Positions 18,345 to 27,905 of a stretch of 64,000 nt of DNA are shown piece after piece. Both the position numbers and the translations under genes were made by a program. This DNA comes from an uncultured Oenococcus sp. GTDB lineage: Bacteria; Bacillota; Bacilli; Lactobacillales; Lactobacillaceae. Every line of letters begins with the position of its first letter. Within the stretch, counting starts at the first letter, position 1. The DNA lies in NCBI GenBank assembly GCA_934229385.1, contig CAKQDH010000003.1:62001-126000 (forward strand). Direction: 5' to 3'. The notes beneath the pieces are model-generated. The model was not told the DNA's origin. It saw only the letters and a list, made by a program, of their open reading frames with translations, and did not search any database.

Positions 18345-18692
18345 CTAAGCCTTAACTCCATCAATAATTACATTTATTTGTTTTATTTGTACTCCTAAAT
18401 TTTTATTTAAGTTGTATTCAACTTGTTTTTGTACAGATTTAGAAACTTCTGACAATTTAACACCATATTTTGCAATTATATGTACATCAATTGAAAGTTG
18501 ATTTACTTTCTGAGTTACAAAAATACCTTTACTGTAATTTTTTCGCAAAACCTTATTAAAACCATCTTTGAGACTCTTTGAAGCCATACCCAAAACTCCA
18601 AAAGATTTTGCAACAGCTGTACTAACAATTATAGATATTACACGATCATTGACTTCAACTAAACCGCTATTAGTTTTTATCTTTAAGGCCAT
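18345..18692 (-). CDS. Asp23/Gls24-family protein (YloU-like)
   Basis: Small alkaline-shock-type protein of 115 aa with the conserved GLVEVNDRVISIIVSTAVAKSFGVLGMASK beginning region split over the first 40 residues and VDVHIIAKYG-like SIDVHIIAKYGVKLSEV. Its place directly before fakA is conserved in Firmicutes. Exact function is not known; members associate with the membrane or envelope stress. GAGGGACT right before the ATG is the ribosome site. Confidence 0.9.
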   Translation of the reverse strand: MALKIKTNSGLVEVNDRVISIIVSTAVAKSFGVLGMASKSLKDGFNKVLRKNYSKGIFVTQKVNQLSIDVHIIAKYGVKLSEVSKSVQKQVEYNLNKNLGVQIKQINVIIDGVKA

Positions 18693-18788
18693 AGTCCCTC
18701 AATATATTATTTTTAAATACTAAAAAATATAAAATAAATTTTAAATAAATGATTTTTATATTTAAATTTTTAAATATAAAAGCGGACA

Positions 18789-18818
18789 TAAAAAAACCGC
18801 TATTATTAAAAAAGCGGC
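18789..18818 (-). terminator. rpmB terminator
   Basis: On the minus strand CCGCT and AGCGG form a stem with a T-rich loop and a following run of seven T, starting a few bases after the rpmB stop. Confidence 0.85.
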
Positions 18819-18822
18819 CAAT

Positions 18823-19023
18823 TTATACTCTTTCAATAGAACCGCTTTTCAAGCCTGCACGAAGAGTACGAGCGGTAAGATAAACAGTTTTAGGAGCACT
18901 ACCATTAATTTTAACAGTAACTTTTTGTAAATTTGGTTTCCATGAGCGCCGTGTAGCATTTAAAGCATGTGAACGCCGATTACCAAAACGTGTTCTTGCT
19001 CCTGTGATAACATCTTTTGCCAT
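18823..19023 (-). CDS. rpmB: Ribosomal protein bL28
   Basis: Large-subunit protein of 66 aa. The sequence [20 protein letters not shown] and [24 protein letters not shown] matches the Firmicute L28 pattern in the form without zinc-binding cysteines. An AGGAGG lies upstream of the ATG and a strong terminator follows the stop, so it is a single-gene unit, transcribed opposite to the tRNA-Leu upstream. Confidence 0.97.
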   Translation of the reverse strand: MAKDVITGARTRFGNRRSHALNATRRSWKPNLQKVTVKINGSAPKTVYLTARTLRAGLKSGSIERV

Positions 19024-19175
19024 ATAACCTAGTACCTCCTAAAGACAACTAATTAATATTAACTAATTTTAGAACTAAAAGCAAATTTTTATTAGTTAAA
19101 ATATTTATACAAACTTTTTTAAATATTAAACTAAATTGATAGAAAAAAAATTTAATGATAAAATAACAAAGATTA

Positions 19176-19257
19176 GCGGATGTGGCGGAATTGGTAGACG
19201 CGCAGGATTTAGGATCCTGTGAGGTAACTCGTGCAGGTTCGACCCCTGTCATCCGCA
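19176..19257 (+). tRNA. tRNA-Leu (UAG)
   Basis: 82 nt with GCGGATG/CATCCGC acceptor stem, discriminator A, D-arm GGCGGAATTGGTAGACGC, anticodon loop TTTAGGA (anticodon TAG), variable arm and T-arm GGTTCGACCCC. CCA is not encoded. Confidence 0.95.
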
Positions 19258-19592
19258 TAAGTTTTATAAATTAAATAATTATATTATATAAAAAAATATT
19301 AACCGGTTTATAAAAACAAACTTTTGAAAATTTAAATTCGTTTGAAATAAATTATAAAAGCATAGTTATCGAAGTTAATTCTAATTGCACATTTTATTTT
19401 TAATTTTACAAATTTTTCTAATTATAAATGTACTTACTTTAAATTATCAAAAAACGATTTATTTTAGATTTTAACCAAAATAATCAAACTTTAGTTTTAA
19501 CCTATTTTATATATTTACAGTTTAATCTAAATATAATTTCAATTGTTACTTGCCTAAAAATTTGTTAAACTAAACAACGTTTGAAATAAAAA
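19258..19592. other. AT-rich spacer between tRNA-Leu and tRNA-Thr
   Basis: 335 bp with no open frame, terminator or recognised motif. Confidence 0.5.
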
Positions 19593-19666
19593 GCCGACTT
19601 AGCTCAGTTGGCTAGAGCACTTCACTAGTAATGAAGGGGTCGGAGGTTCGAATCCTCTAGTCGGCA
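19593..19666 (+). tRNA. tRNA-Thr (AGU)
   Basis: 74 nt with acceptor GCCGACT/AGTCGGC, discriminator A, and anticodon stem CTTCA/TGAAG closing the loop CTAGTAA, giving anticodon AGT. An A at position 34 is unusual in bacteria outside tRNA-Arg and would need deamination to inosine to read ACC and ACA. It is the exact complement of the ACU specifier in the thrS T-box. Confidence 0.95.
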
Positions 19667-19907
19667 TAAAATAATATATTTTAATTTCTTAAAAGTTTTA
19701 ATAAAAAATAAAAAAAATTTTAAAAAATCCTACTTAAAACAGATTATCAATAACCCTTTTAAGTTAAAAAAATATATAATTTATAATTACACTCAAAACA
19801 AAAATTAACCCTGCTAAATAATTAAATCTTAAAAACTCTTAATAAATCAAATCCATGATTATATAATACAAGAAGCTTATAAAGAAAAAATATTAGATAA
19901 GGTTTTA

Positions 19908-20105
19908 TTAAAAACTATTTTTTATTTTATCATTTCCAAAATATGGACGAAGGGCTACTGGAACAATAACTAGTTCCACCTGATTGTGGTAATTTTCAAA
20001 AATAACTACAATTATTCTTCTTGCAGCTAGACTGTATCCATTTAATATACGGGTATAAATTAATTCTTCGTTCTTATTACGATAGCGTATATGTTCCTTC
20101 CAAGC
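19908..20105 (-). pseudogene. Start-less coding remnant, unknown family
   Basis: Inside the 483 bp between tRNA-Thr and the deoxynucleoside kinase, the minus strand holds 65 open codons reading AWKEHIRYRNKNEELIYTRI...VVIFENYHNQVELVIVPVALRP..., ending in TAA. The composition looks like real protein, not random AT-rich sequence, but a stop precedes it in frame and there is no ATG, GTG or TTG near the beginning. It is probably the C-terminal relic of a lost gene. I do not recognise the family. The rest of the gap shows nothing. Confidence 0.5.
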
Positions 20106-20149
20106 TTAAAAACCTTTGCTATTAAGTTAGACCAAAAAGCCTAATAAGA

Positions 20150-20794
20150 TTAACAATTTAAAATTCCTATTTGTTTTAACCTTTCATCAATTTTTCTAAT
20201 GACCCTTTGAGAAGCTATTTTAGAATATACAAAATCATTTATATTACCATTAATTTGAATTTTGGGACTTTCTTTATACTTGTGGTACCAAACTTCATAA
20301 CGATTTGTTAATTTTTTATAATATTCAAAAAGTTCTGGATGAATATCTATCTGCTCATAAGGTCTGCCCCTTTTTTTAATATGCCTTAACATATTAGAAA
20401 AAGAAACATGAATATAAATCAATAAATCAGGATTCTTTTTAGGCATACTCCCATGTTTTTCCATCATATTATGAAATAGAGAATTATATAATTTATATTC
20501 AGTTTGAGTAGCTCTACCTAAATCAACATTCAATTTAAAAAGCAATTGATCTTCATAAATTGAACGGTCAATTATATTTAATCTATTTTTTTGAGCTTCC
20601 TTTATATTGACTAAACGTTTATTTAAAAAGTAAATCTGTAGTAAAAAAGCATATCTTCTTGGATCCTTATAAAAAAGAGGCAAAATAGGATTATTATTGA
20701 CACTTTCCAAGATAGCATTACTATAAAAATGATTTGCTAATATTTTAGTTAAACTGGTTTTACCCGCCCCAACAGTACCAGACAAAACAATCAT
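20150..20794 (-). CDS. Deoxynucleoside kinase (dGuo/dAdo kinase family)
   Basis: Phosphorylates salvaged deoxynucleosides; 214 aa. Walker A is GTVGAGKTSLTKIL at the N-terminus, followed by ILESVNNNPILPLFY, the DRSIYED substrate motif (the ERS/DRS of dNKs) and the arginine-rich lid HIKKRGRPYEQ. Lactobacilli often carry dAK/dGK pairs in tandem; here only one is present. AGGAGAT before the ATG is a good ribosome site. It follows the PAP2-like gene by 59 bp on the same strand. Together with ntd, pnuC, dut and rdgB it fits a nucleoside-salvage lifestyle. Confidence 0.9.
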   Translation of the reverse strand: MIVLSGTVGAGKTSLTKILANHFYSNAILESVNNNPILPLFYKDPRRYAFLLQIYFLNKRLVNIKEAQKNRLNIIDRSIYEDQLLFKLNVDLGRATQTEYKLYNSLFHNMMEKHGSMPKKNPDLLIYIHVSFSNMLRHIKKRGRPYEQIDIHPELFEYYKKLTNRYEVWYHKYKESPKIQINGNINDFVYSKIASQRVIRKIDERLKQIGILNC

Positions 20795-20853
20795 AAATTT
20801 ATCTCCTGTTTTTTAGAATTCTTTATTATATTTAATGTGATTATTTTATAAAG

Positions 20854-21522
20854 TTAAATATAACTATGAGAAAAAATAGGTACTTTTCTTATTTTCCTCG
20901 CATATTTATAGTAAATTTCTTCAGTAGTTAAAAACCAAGCAAAACCAAATAATAAAGCACTAATTACATCGATAACAGTACCGTACCTTAAAAAAATAAC
21001 AGAAAAACAAACCAAAATCATCAATAAAATTAAAATAAAAATACTTTTATTTTTTCTTGATTTAGCTTTTTCCCCAAAAGCTTGAATAAAAAATACAAAA
21101 AGAAATTGAATAATAATAAAAGAAATTAAAACCCTAAGACTAGGAAAATTCCACCGCAAACCTTCTAGTTGTCCATTTTTCATTACTAAAGAAAGCGACC
21201 AATTAAAAAACCAATCTAATAAACTAGCAAAAAAGATGGTAAAAAAAAGCCAGCAGGCAGAAATTTTATAATTAATTTTCCAAAGTATAACAATAAATAA
21301 AAAAGTTATTATATACAAAATAATAGGTTTACAAATAAAACCGATTAAAGGAAAAATAAACTTAAAAAATGAACCATAACTATATAAAAATACCTGTGTA
21401 AAAATTTCATCAAAATTAATCAGGGTAATAAAAGAAGAAAGCAATAAAAAGTAAATAACAAAAAAAAGAATAAAAGATATTCCTATAAGAAATTTTCTTA
21501 TTTTATCATAATCTACTATCAT
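20854..21522 (-). CDS. PAP2-like membrane protein lacking catalytic residues
   Basis: Polytopic membrane protein of 222 aa with about six hydrophobic segments. Its layout follows PAP2 lipid phosphatases: a long loop ending in FPS, two helices, and a final helix after GTVIDVISALLFGFAWF. But the PSGH motif reads PSLR (127-130), the SRxxxxxHxxxD motif reads FLRYGTVIDV with no histidine, and no KxxxxxxRP is seen. It is therefore either a pseudoenzyme or a distant relative with another role. No Shine-Dalgarno precedes the ATG. PAP2 kinship is inferred from layout only. Confidence 0.6.
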   Translation of the reverse strand: MIVDYDKIRKFLIGISFILFFVIYFLLLSSFITLINFDEIFTQVFLYSYGSFFKFIFPLIGFICKPIILYIITFLFIVILWKINYKISACWLFFTIFFASLLDWFFNWSLSLVMKNGQLEGLRWNFPSLRVLISFIIIQFLFVFFIQAFGEKAKSRKNKSIFILILLMILVCFSVIFLRYGTVIDVISALLFGFAWFLTTEEIYYKYARKIRKVPIFSHSYI

Positions 21523-21624
21523 ATATTACATAAAACATCTTAAAACACCTTAACAAATTATTTAAAAATTAATTTCTAAAAAATTGAATAAAAAATAAAA
21601 AATTAGATAAAATGTATTAAGTAT

Positions 21625-22875
21625 ATGGATAATCAAAACAGAAATTCTCATAGAAGTTACAGAAAACCAAAAACAAAAAAACACTTGGTGAGAAGAACCA
21701 CAATCATAATTATATTATTAATTCTAATCATCGCAGGTTTTTTTATTCAAAGAAAATATTCTGAGATTAAACAGTCTGTAAATAAAAACACTTTTTTTGA
21801 AAAAAATGGAGGGGATAGTAAAAAAGTTGACGGGACACTAAAGGCTAATAAACCCTTTACAATTTTATTGATGGGGACTGACACTGGGTCTTTAGGCCGA
21901 AATTGGGTAGGAAGAACTGATTCATTAATATTAGCAACAGTTAATCCAAAAAAACATACTACATCTCTAACGTCCATTCCAAGAGATTCAATGATCTCTA
22001 TTATCGGACAAAAAAATTCTTTTCCTCAGAAAATTAATGCTGCTTATGAATACCCAAACGACAATAAGGGACATCCAGAAACTACAATGAAAACCGTAAG
22101 TCGATGGTTAAACGTTCCAATAAATTTTTATGCTCTCGTAAATATGAGAGCTCTTGAAAAAATTGTTAATGGAGTTGGGGGTGTAAGTGTAAAATCTCCC
22201 CTTTCCTTTAAATTTTCTTCTGATACAGCACACGCATATGGCAATAACCTTTATAGTTTTAATAAGGGGTCAACTACTTATAAATATTATAAGGACGGGC
22301 AAAACTTAACTAAAACTTCAAACAAAATGGATGGCGCTGCTGCACTAGCTTTCGCAAGGATGCGATATGAAGACCCTTCAGGAGATTATGGAAGAACTTT
22401 AAGACAAAGATTAATTTTAGAAGCAGTGTCAAAAAAATCGAATAGTTTGGTATTTCATATTCTTCGAAGTCGTAAACTTCTAAATTCAATTACAAAACAA
22501 GCGAAAACAGATCTTAGTTTTAATGATATTCTAACACTAGCTTCCCATTATCGTCGTTCAGTGAAAAACATAGAATCTGATCATTTACAAGGCTCTTCAG
22601 ATAATTCCTATGGAGCTTCTTATCAAGTTATATCCCAAGGTGAAAAACAGAAAACAACCAATAAAATCAGAAAATTACTAAATCTAAAAAATGCATCTAC
22701 TGGGCCCAAATTTGCTGGAACTACTTCTAAAACTACTTCAAATTCTAACTATCCAACAACAAGCTCACCAAATCAACCAACATCTAATACCGCTAGTACC
22801 ACGTCTAATACCACTGGTACCAATGGAACATATGGATCTACACAAATTCCATATTCGGGATCTAATGGTTATTAA
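21625..22875 (+). CDS. LytR-CpsA-Psr (LCP) family protein
   Basis: Membrane-anchored enzyme that attaches teichoic acids or polysaccharides to peptidoglycan; 416 aa. A basic N-terminus and one membrane helix (about 25-42, IIIILLILIIAGFFI) precede the extracellular LCP domain: FTILLMGTDTG, GRTDSLILATVNP, TSIPRDSMISI, NMRALEKIVNGVGGV and ALAFARMRYEDPSGDYGRTLRQR, with the usual Arg/Asp pyrophosphate-binding residues. The last ~60 residues are a Thr/Ser/Asn-rich low-complexity tail, probably wall-spanning. No clear ribosome site; TAAAAT lies 11 nt before the ATG. Confidence 0.94.
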   Translation: MDNQNRNSHRSYRKPKTKKHLVRRTTIIIILLILIIAGFFIQRKYSEIKQSVNKNTFFEKNGGDSKKVDGTLKANKPFTILLMGTDTGSLGRNWVGRTDSLILATVNPKKHTTSLTSIPRDSMISIIGQKNSFPQKINAAYEYPNDNKGHPETTMKTVSRWLNVPINFYALVNMRALEKIVNGVGGVSVKSPLSFKFSSDTAHAYGNNLYSFNKGSTTYKYYKDGQNLTKTSNKMDGAAALAFARMRYEDPSGDYGRTLRQRLILEAVSKKSNSLVFHILRSRKLLNSITKQAKTDLSFNDILTLASHYRRSVKNIESDHLQGSSDNSYGASYQVISQGEKQKTTNKIRKLLNLKNASTGPKFAGTTSKTTSNSNYPTTSSPNQPTSNTASTTSNTTGTNGTYGSTQIPYSGSNGY

Positions 22876-23053
22876 ATAATTCATAATTCAACTTACAAGA
22901 TAAAATTATATTAAAAACGATCTTATATTTTAACAACTTGGAGTTTAAAATGTTTCCGTGGTTCACAATTTATTTTAATATAAATATTTAGCTACCAATT
23001 TATTTAAGTATTCAATTTAAAATCTTAAAACCACAAATAATTAATTTTTTATA

Positions 23054-23086
23054 AAAAAATACACTGAAAAAATCAGTGTATTTTTT
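23054..23086. terminator. Bidirectional terminator
   Basis: AAAAAATACACTGA and TCAGTGTATTTTTT form a perfect hairpin with T-runs on both strands, placed between the convergent LCP gene and rbfA. Confidence 0.9.
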
Positions 23087-23112
23087 AAACTGCTCTTTTA
23101 TATTCCCTCGGC

Positions 23113-23478
23113 CTAATTTTCTCCATGATTTAATTTATAAATTAAATTTTCTATATGATCACCATACTCAATAGAATGATCCCTTTTAAAAGTCAACTTA
23201 GGAATTTTATAAATATGCATATTATTTGCAATCTCATGTCTAAATAAACCATTTGCAGATTTAAAACCATTCCCAACACGTTGATCATAATCTGAATTTC
23301 TAGAATGAATTGACCAGTAAACTTTTGCCATAGAAAAATCAGAAGTCATATCAACGCCTGTAATTACAGCTTCTTTTAAACGGGGGTCAGAAACTTTTTT
23401 AACTAAAGATCTACTAATAATTTTTTGTATAGTTGTCTCTACACGTAACAAATGAGGGGATTTAAAATTCTTAGCCAT
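23113..23478 (-). CDS. rbfA: Ribosome-binding factor A
   Basis: 30S maturation factor of 121 aa, KH-type fold, with [23 protein letters not shown] and [33 protein letters not shown]. It overlaps the infB 3' end by 8 nt, so the two are translationally coupled. It closes the rimP-nusA-ylxR-infB-rbfA operon, and truB and ribF that often follow are not here; a terminator follows instead. Confidence 0.95.
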   Translation of the reverse strand: MAKNFKSPHLLRVETTIQKIISRSLVKKVSDPRLKEAVITGVDMTSDFSMAKVYWSIHSRNSDYDQRVGNGFKSANGLFRHEIANNMHIYKIPKLTFKRDHSIEYGDHIENLIYKLNHGEN

Positions 23479-25957
23479 TATTTTTTACCTCCTCCATAAT
23501 ATAAGCTTCAATTATGTCTCCAACTTTTTCATCATTATAATTTTTAATTGTTAAACCAAGTTCAGAACCCTTTTTCTCTTCATTCACATCATCTTTACCG
23601 TGCTTCAGGGATCCGATAGCACCTTTGTGTACTACAACACCATCACGGATTAAACGAATTTTTGCATCTCTTTTAATTTGGCCTTCTGTGACTAAACATC
23701 CTGCAATCGTGCCAACTTTAGAAAAATGAAATAAACGTTGAACTTCAACTGATCCAATAACTTTTTCTTTGTAAGTTGGTTCTAACTTTCCCTTCATTGC
23801 AGCTTTAATTTCGTTAATAGCATCATAAATAACATTGTAAAGACGAATATCAACATTTTTCTGTTGCGCTTCTTTTTTAGTGCTACCAGTCGGTCGAACA
23901 TTAAAGCCAATAATTATAGCATCGGAAGCCTCGGCTAAGTTAATATCAGATTCATTAATAGCTCCAACAGCAGAATGAATAATATCAACCCTAACACCCT
24001 TAATTTTAATTTTTCTTAAAGCGTCATCTAAAGCTTCAACAGATCCTTGAACATCAGCTTTAATAATTAAAGAAACCTTTTTCATTTTATTTTTAGCCAT
24101 TGTTGAAAATAAATTATTCAAGGTAACGGCTGATTTATGGTTTCTTTGTTCTTCCATTGCTTTTTTAGCACGAAGTTCTCCTGACTCTCTAGCTTCTTTC
24201 TCTGTTTTCATTACCACAAAATGATCACCAGCTTGAGGAACACTGTTTATACCTGTAATTTCCACTGGTTGAGCAGGAACAGCCTTTTTAATATTTTTTT
24301 CCTCTGCTGTTGACATCGTCCGTACTCTACCAAAAGTATTACCCACAACTAAAGGATCACCTTTATGAAGTGTCCCTTGTTGTATCAAAACAGTTGCTAC
24401 CGGTCCTCTACCCTTATCAAGTCTAGCTTCAACAACTGAACCACGTGCCTTAACTTTCGGATCAGCTTTCAGTTCCATAACATCGGCTTGAAGAAGGATC
24501 ATTTCTAAAAGTTTATCAACATTTTTACCGCTCTTTGCAGAAATTGGGACTTCAATTGTATCTCCACCATTATCTTCAGGCACTAAGCCATATTTCATTA
24601 ATTCATTTTTAATGTTATTAACATTAACACCTGGTATATCAATTTTATTAATTGCTACAATAATTGGTGTTTTAGCTGCTTTAGCATGATTAATAGCTTC
24701 TACTGTTTGTGGCATAACACCGTCATCAGCAGCAACAACTAGCACTATAACATCAGTAATATTAGCTCCTCTAGCTCGCATTTCGGTAAAAGCAGCGTGC
24801 CCAGGAGTATCCAAAAAAGTAATTAAGCGATCTTTCAAACGGGCTTGGTAAGCACCAATATGTTGGGTAATACCACCTGCTTCTCCAGCGGTTACGTGTG
24901 TATGCCGAAGATAATCTAAAAGAGTTGTTTTACCGTGGTCTACATGGCCCATAATAGTAACAATAGGTGGTCTTGAGACAAGATCTTCTTTCTTAATATC
25001 ACTAGAATTTTTATCAAAAAATTTATCTATATCAGATACATCAACTTCTTTTTTCTGTTTAGACTTTATGCCATAATCTTCAGCTAAAAGTTCAATCGCA
25101 TCAGAATCAAGGCTTTGGTTCTGATTAACAACTACTCCGAGTAAAAATAACTTTTTTAAAATTTCTGCAGTATCACGATGAATAATTTTAGAAATATCTT
25201 GTACATTCATCCCAGAACGATATTCCAAAACCTTTGGAAGCGGCTGTTTTTTTCGAGCAGTAAAATGCTTTTTATTAGAAGAAGCAGCTATTTTCTGAGC
25301 TTTTTTTGAACCCTTAGGACCTGATTTTCTTCTTTTCCCACGAACTGGGCCTGTTACAAAATTATTTTGGCCACGACGTCGAGTATTATTTCTTGCTGAA
25401 TTATTGCCTGAAGTTAAAGCACCACCAAAGAGCCCACTTCCATTATGGGAAGCATTATGAAAGCGGTGAAGAGCATTCCTATTTTCTGACTGAACTTTAG
25501 AAACAGGTTGACCATTTCTTTGGTTTTCACCCTTATTATTATGATAACGATTATTTAAACCCTTATGAAATTTATTCCTATTTGCAAAATTGCCTGTTGG
25601 CTTATTGTGACTATAACGATTATAACGTCTATGAAAATTTCTTGGATTTCTTCTAATTCTTCTAACTATAGGTTTTTTTTGTTGATTTGGCGTTTCTGAA
25701 GGTGCGCTTGCTGAACCCGCGTTAATTGGACGACGGGTTTTAGGCATTGGCCTCCCCGTTGTATGTCTTACTGATTTATTATTTTTTAGATTTCTATTTT
25801 TGCGAAAATAATTTTTTGTGTTTGTTTTCTTTCTTTGCACATTATTTGAAGAATTATTAGAATTCTTTTCTTTCGGAACATTAGAATTAGAAGCGGATGT
25901 AGATTGCTTTTTTATATGCCGAACTAAAATTCTACGTTTCTTTTTTTCTTCTACCAT
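23471..25957 (-). CDS. infB: Translation initiation factor IF-2
   Basis: GTPase that places initiator tRNA on the 30S subunit; 828 aa. The first ~240 residues are a long Asn/Arg/Lys-rich, low-complexity region, then IF2 N domain ([26 protein letters not shown]), the G domain with [30 protein letters not shown] and NKIDIPG, and the C-terminal EF-Tu-like and IF2 C domains. AAAGAGGA lies 14 nt before the ATG, somewhat far. Upstream ylxR ends 142 bp away, with no ylxQ between. Confidence 0.97.
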   Translation of the reverse strand: MVEEKKKRRILVRHIKKQSTSASNSNVPKEKNSNNSSNNVQRKKTNTKNYFRKNRNLKNNKSVRHTTGRPMPKTRRPINAGSASAPSETPNQQKKPIVRRIRRNPRNFHRRYNRYSHNKPTGNFANRNKFHKGLNNRYHNNKGENQRNGQPVSKVQSENRNALHRFHNASHNGSGLFGGALTSGNNSARNNTRRRGQNNFVTGPVRGKRRKSGPKGSKKAQKIAASSNKKHFTARKKQPLPKVLEYRSGMNVQDISKIIHRDTAEILKKLFLLGVVVNQNQSLDSDAIELLAEDYGIKSKQKKEVDVSDIDKFFDKNSSDIKKEDLVSRPPIVTIMGHVDHGKTTLLDYLRHTHVTAGEAGGITQHIGAYQARLKDRLITFLDTPGHAAFTEMRARGANITDVIVLVVAADDGVMPQTVEAINHAKAAKTPIIVAINKIDIPGVNVNNIKNELMKYGLVPEDNGGDTIEVPISAKSGKNVDKLLEMILLQADVMELKADPKVKARGSVVEARLDKGRGPVATVLIQQGTLHKGDPLVVGNTFGRVRTMSTAEEKNIKKAVPAQPVEITGINSVPQAGDHFVVMKTEKEARESGELRAKKAMEEQRNHKSAVTLNNLFSTMAKNKMKKVSLIIKADVQGSVEALDDALRKIKIKGVRVDIIHSAVGAINESDINLAEASDAIIIGFNVRPTGSTKKEAQQKNVDIRLYNVIYDAINEIKAAMKGKLEPTYKEKVIGSVEVQRLFHFSKVGTIAGCLVTEGQIKRDAKIRLIRDGVVVHKGAIGSLKHGKDDVNEEKKGSELGLTIKNYNDEKVGDIIEAYIMEEVKNNG

Positions 25958-26099
25958 AAATAAATAAAGTCCTCTTTAATATTATTTTTAATTTCTTATC
26001 CTTATTTAATTTACTAAATAATGTTTTTTTATTAACAGACATTATTTTAATAAAACAAAATTGGTAATCAGTAGCCTGAAATCAGATTAATTTAAATAA

Positions 26100-26444
26100 C
26101 TAAGAATTTTTAGTTTTAATGATCCTCTCATGGCTAAAAAGTTCTTTTCTTGCTTGTTGATGCCCAATAAACTCAATTAGGTGATCATAAAATTTTTCTG
26201 AAATATTTTGTCCAAAAATCGAGTTTAAAATTTTATTTTCTTTTGCTTTCTTGGCTAATTTAATATTTAATCCAATATAAGCTCCATGACCATTCATTTT
26301 CCCACTAGGATCAATTAGAAAATCATTATCAGGCGTTTTAACAATACGAACTAATTCTTTTTTAGGAAACATACCGCCACTGACTACATCTTTACGCATT
26401 GGAACTTTTCTTTTTTTTTGTTGTCTTTTCTTTTTCTTTGCCAT
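26100..26444 (-). CDS. ylxR: YlxR/RnpM-family RNA-binding protein
   Basis: Small protein of 114 aa, a YlxR (DUF448) member; in Bacillus it is reported to bind RNase P RNA. The signature reads PMRKDVVSGGMFPKKELVRIVKTPD, with Asp where most members have Cys (RKCV), then GHGAYIGLNIKLAKKAKEN. The C-terminus extends ~35 residues past the usual ~90. Start at ATG 26444; a TTG directly before is also in frame. No ribosome site is seen, but the gene lies 21 nt after nusA. Confidence 0.9.
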   Translation of the reverse strand: MAKKKKRQQKKRKVPMRKDVVSGGMFPKKELVRIVKTPDNDFLIDPSGKMNGHGAYIGLNIKLAKKAKENKILNSIFGQNISEKFYDHLIEFIGHQQARKELFSHERIIKTKNS

Positions 26445-26465
26445 CAATAATTATTTTAATATAAA

Positions 26466-27905
26466 TTAATTAGTCTTTTTATTTTTTTCTTTTCCTTCTT
26501 TTTCCTTAAGAACTTTTTTATAATCAATATTATTTAAAGCATTTGTAAATTCATTTTGATCTTCTTCTGTCTCAGGATTTGAAGTTTCATTATTATCAGT
26601 TTTTTTTGTTTCGTCTATATTTGCATTTGTATGAGAATCTTTTTGGTCATTTTCATCTTCAGATAAATTAGAAGGAGCATCATCATCTTTTACAGACTTG
26701 CTTTCTTCATCATTAGTTTGGTTATCATTAAGATAATCATTAGCATCTGAATATTCTACATCACTGTCTTTATCATCCGATTCTGGAACCTCTTCTTCAT
26801 CTTGATCATCAGACTCTTCCAAAATAGCTTGAAGAGTTGGATCATTTTCAGCTTGAGTTTCAGATTTTATGTCAATTTTAAATTTGGTTAATTTAGCTGC
26901 CAGACGAACATTTTGACCATGCTTACCAATCGCTAAACTTAATTGATAATCAGGAACTATAACTGTAACTCCATTATCATCATCAGGACTAAAAATAACA
27001 TCTACAACTTCAGAGGGATTTAAAGCATTAGCAATATACTGAGCTTCATCATCAACCCACTCCACAATATCCATATTTTCTCCACTTAATTCGTTAACCA
27101 CAGCTTGAACACGGTCACCTCTTGGCCCAACTAATGTTCCAACAGGATCAATATCCGAATTTGTAGTTTTTACTGCTACTTTTGATCGATCACCTGGCTC
27201 ACGAGCAATTGAGACAATCGCTACAACTCCGTCATAAACCTCTGGAACTTCTTGTTCAAATAACCTTTTAACTAATTCAGGACTTGTCCTCGAAACAAAT
27301 ATTTGAGGGCCTCTGGAAGAAGAATCCTCTACACGACTGATAAGAACTTTAATAGGGTCATCAATTTTATAATTTTCTCCAGGAATGCGATCTTTTTCTG
27401 CCATTGCTGCCTCTTGACCATCTGGCATTGTAACCCACAAAAATCGTTGATCCTGACGAGCTACTTTAGCAGTAACTATTTCATGTTCAAAACCTTCATA
27501 ACGGGAATAAATGGCTTCTTTTTCTTTTTCTCGAATTACTTGGGTAGATTTATTTTTTCCAGATTGAGCAGCTAAACGACCAAATTTTTGTGGATTTACT
27601 TCAAATTTTATTTTATCGCCAACTTCATAAGCAGGATTAATTTTTCTAGCGTCCTTTAAGAAAATCTCTGAATATGGATCAATCATACTTCCATCAGCTA
27701 TTACTTCCTTAATTTGAAGCAAACTAAATTCTTTTTTCTTAGGATCAATTTTTGTTTCAACATTTGTTTCACCATCAAAATTTTTCTTATACGCTGTTAA
27801 AAGAGTATTTTTTAATGACTCTACAGCATCTTCTTGACTGATTCCTTTTTCTGTTTCTAGACCTTTAAGAGCAGAAAAAAGCTCCTTTTTATAATTTTTT
27901 TCCAT
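26466..27905 (-). CDS. nusA: Transcription termination/antitermination factor NusA
   Basis: Binds RNA polymerase and controls pausing, termination and antitermination; 479 aa. An N-terminal NusA domain, S1 domain (about 135-200), and KH domains with VGPRGDRVQAVVNELSGENMDIVEW and AIGKHGQNVRLAAKLTKFKIDIKSE. The last ~115 residues are an Asp/Glu/Ser/Asn-rich disordered tail, longer than in most Firmicutes. Start chosen at ATG 27905 because AGGAGG sits 6 nt upstream; it overlaps the rimP end by 17 nt. Confidence 0.97.
   Translation of the reverse strand: MEKNYKKELFSALKGLETEKGISQEDAVESLKNTLLTAYKKNFDGETNVETKIDPKKKEFSLLQIKEVIADGSMIDPYSEIFLKDARKINPAYEVGDKIKFEVNPQKFGRLAAQSGKNKSTQVIREKEKEAIYSRYEGFEHEIVTAKVARQDQRFLWVTMPDGQEAAMAEKDRIPGENYKIDDPIKVLISRVEDSSSRGPQIFVSRTSPELVKRLFEQEVPEVYDGVVAIVSIAREPGDRSKVAVKTTNSDIDPVGTLVGPRGDRVQAVVNELSGENMDIVEWVDDEAQYIANALNPSEVVDVIFSPDDDNGVTVIVPDYQLSLAIGKHGQNVRLAAKLTKFKIDIKSETQAENDPTLQAILEESDDQDEEEVPESDDKDSDVEYSDANDYLNDNQTNDEESKSVKDDDAPSNLSEDENDQKDSHTNANIDETKKTDNNETSNPETEEDQNEFTNALNNIDYKKVLKEKEGKEKNKKTN

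Noticed and set aside
19049..19258. Minus-strand frame of 69 codons
   Set aside because: It runs antisense through tRNA-Leu; the VEPARVTSQDPKSC-type peptide is the known false translation of a tRNA complement.
27303..27575. Plus-strand frame inside nusA
   Set aside because: Shadow of the NusA coding frame with a hydrophobic, Phe/Ser-rich translation and no start signals.
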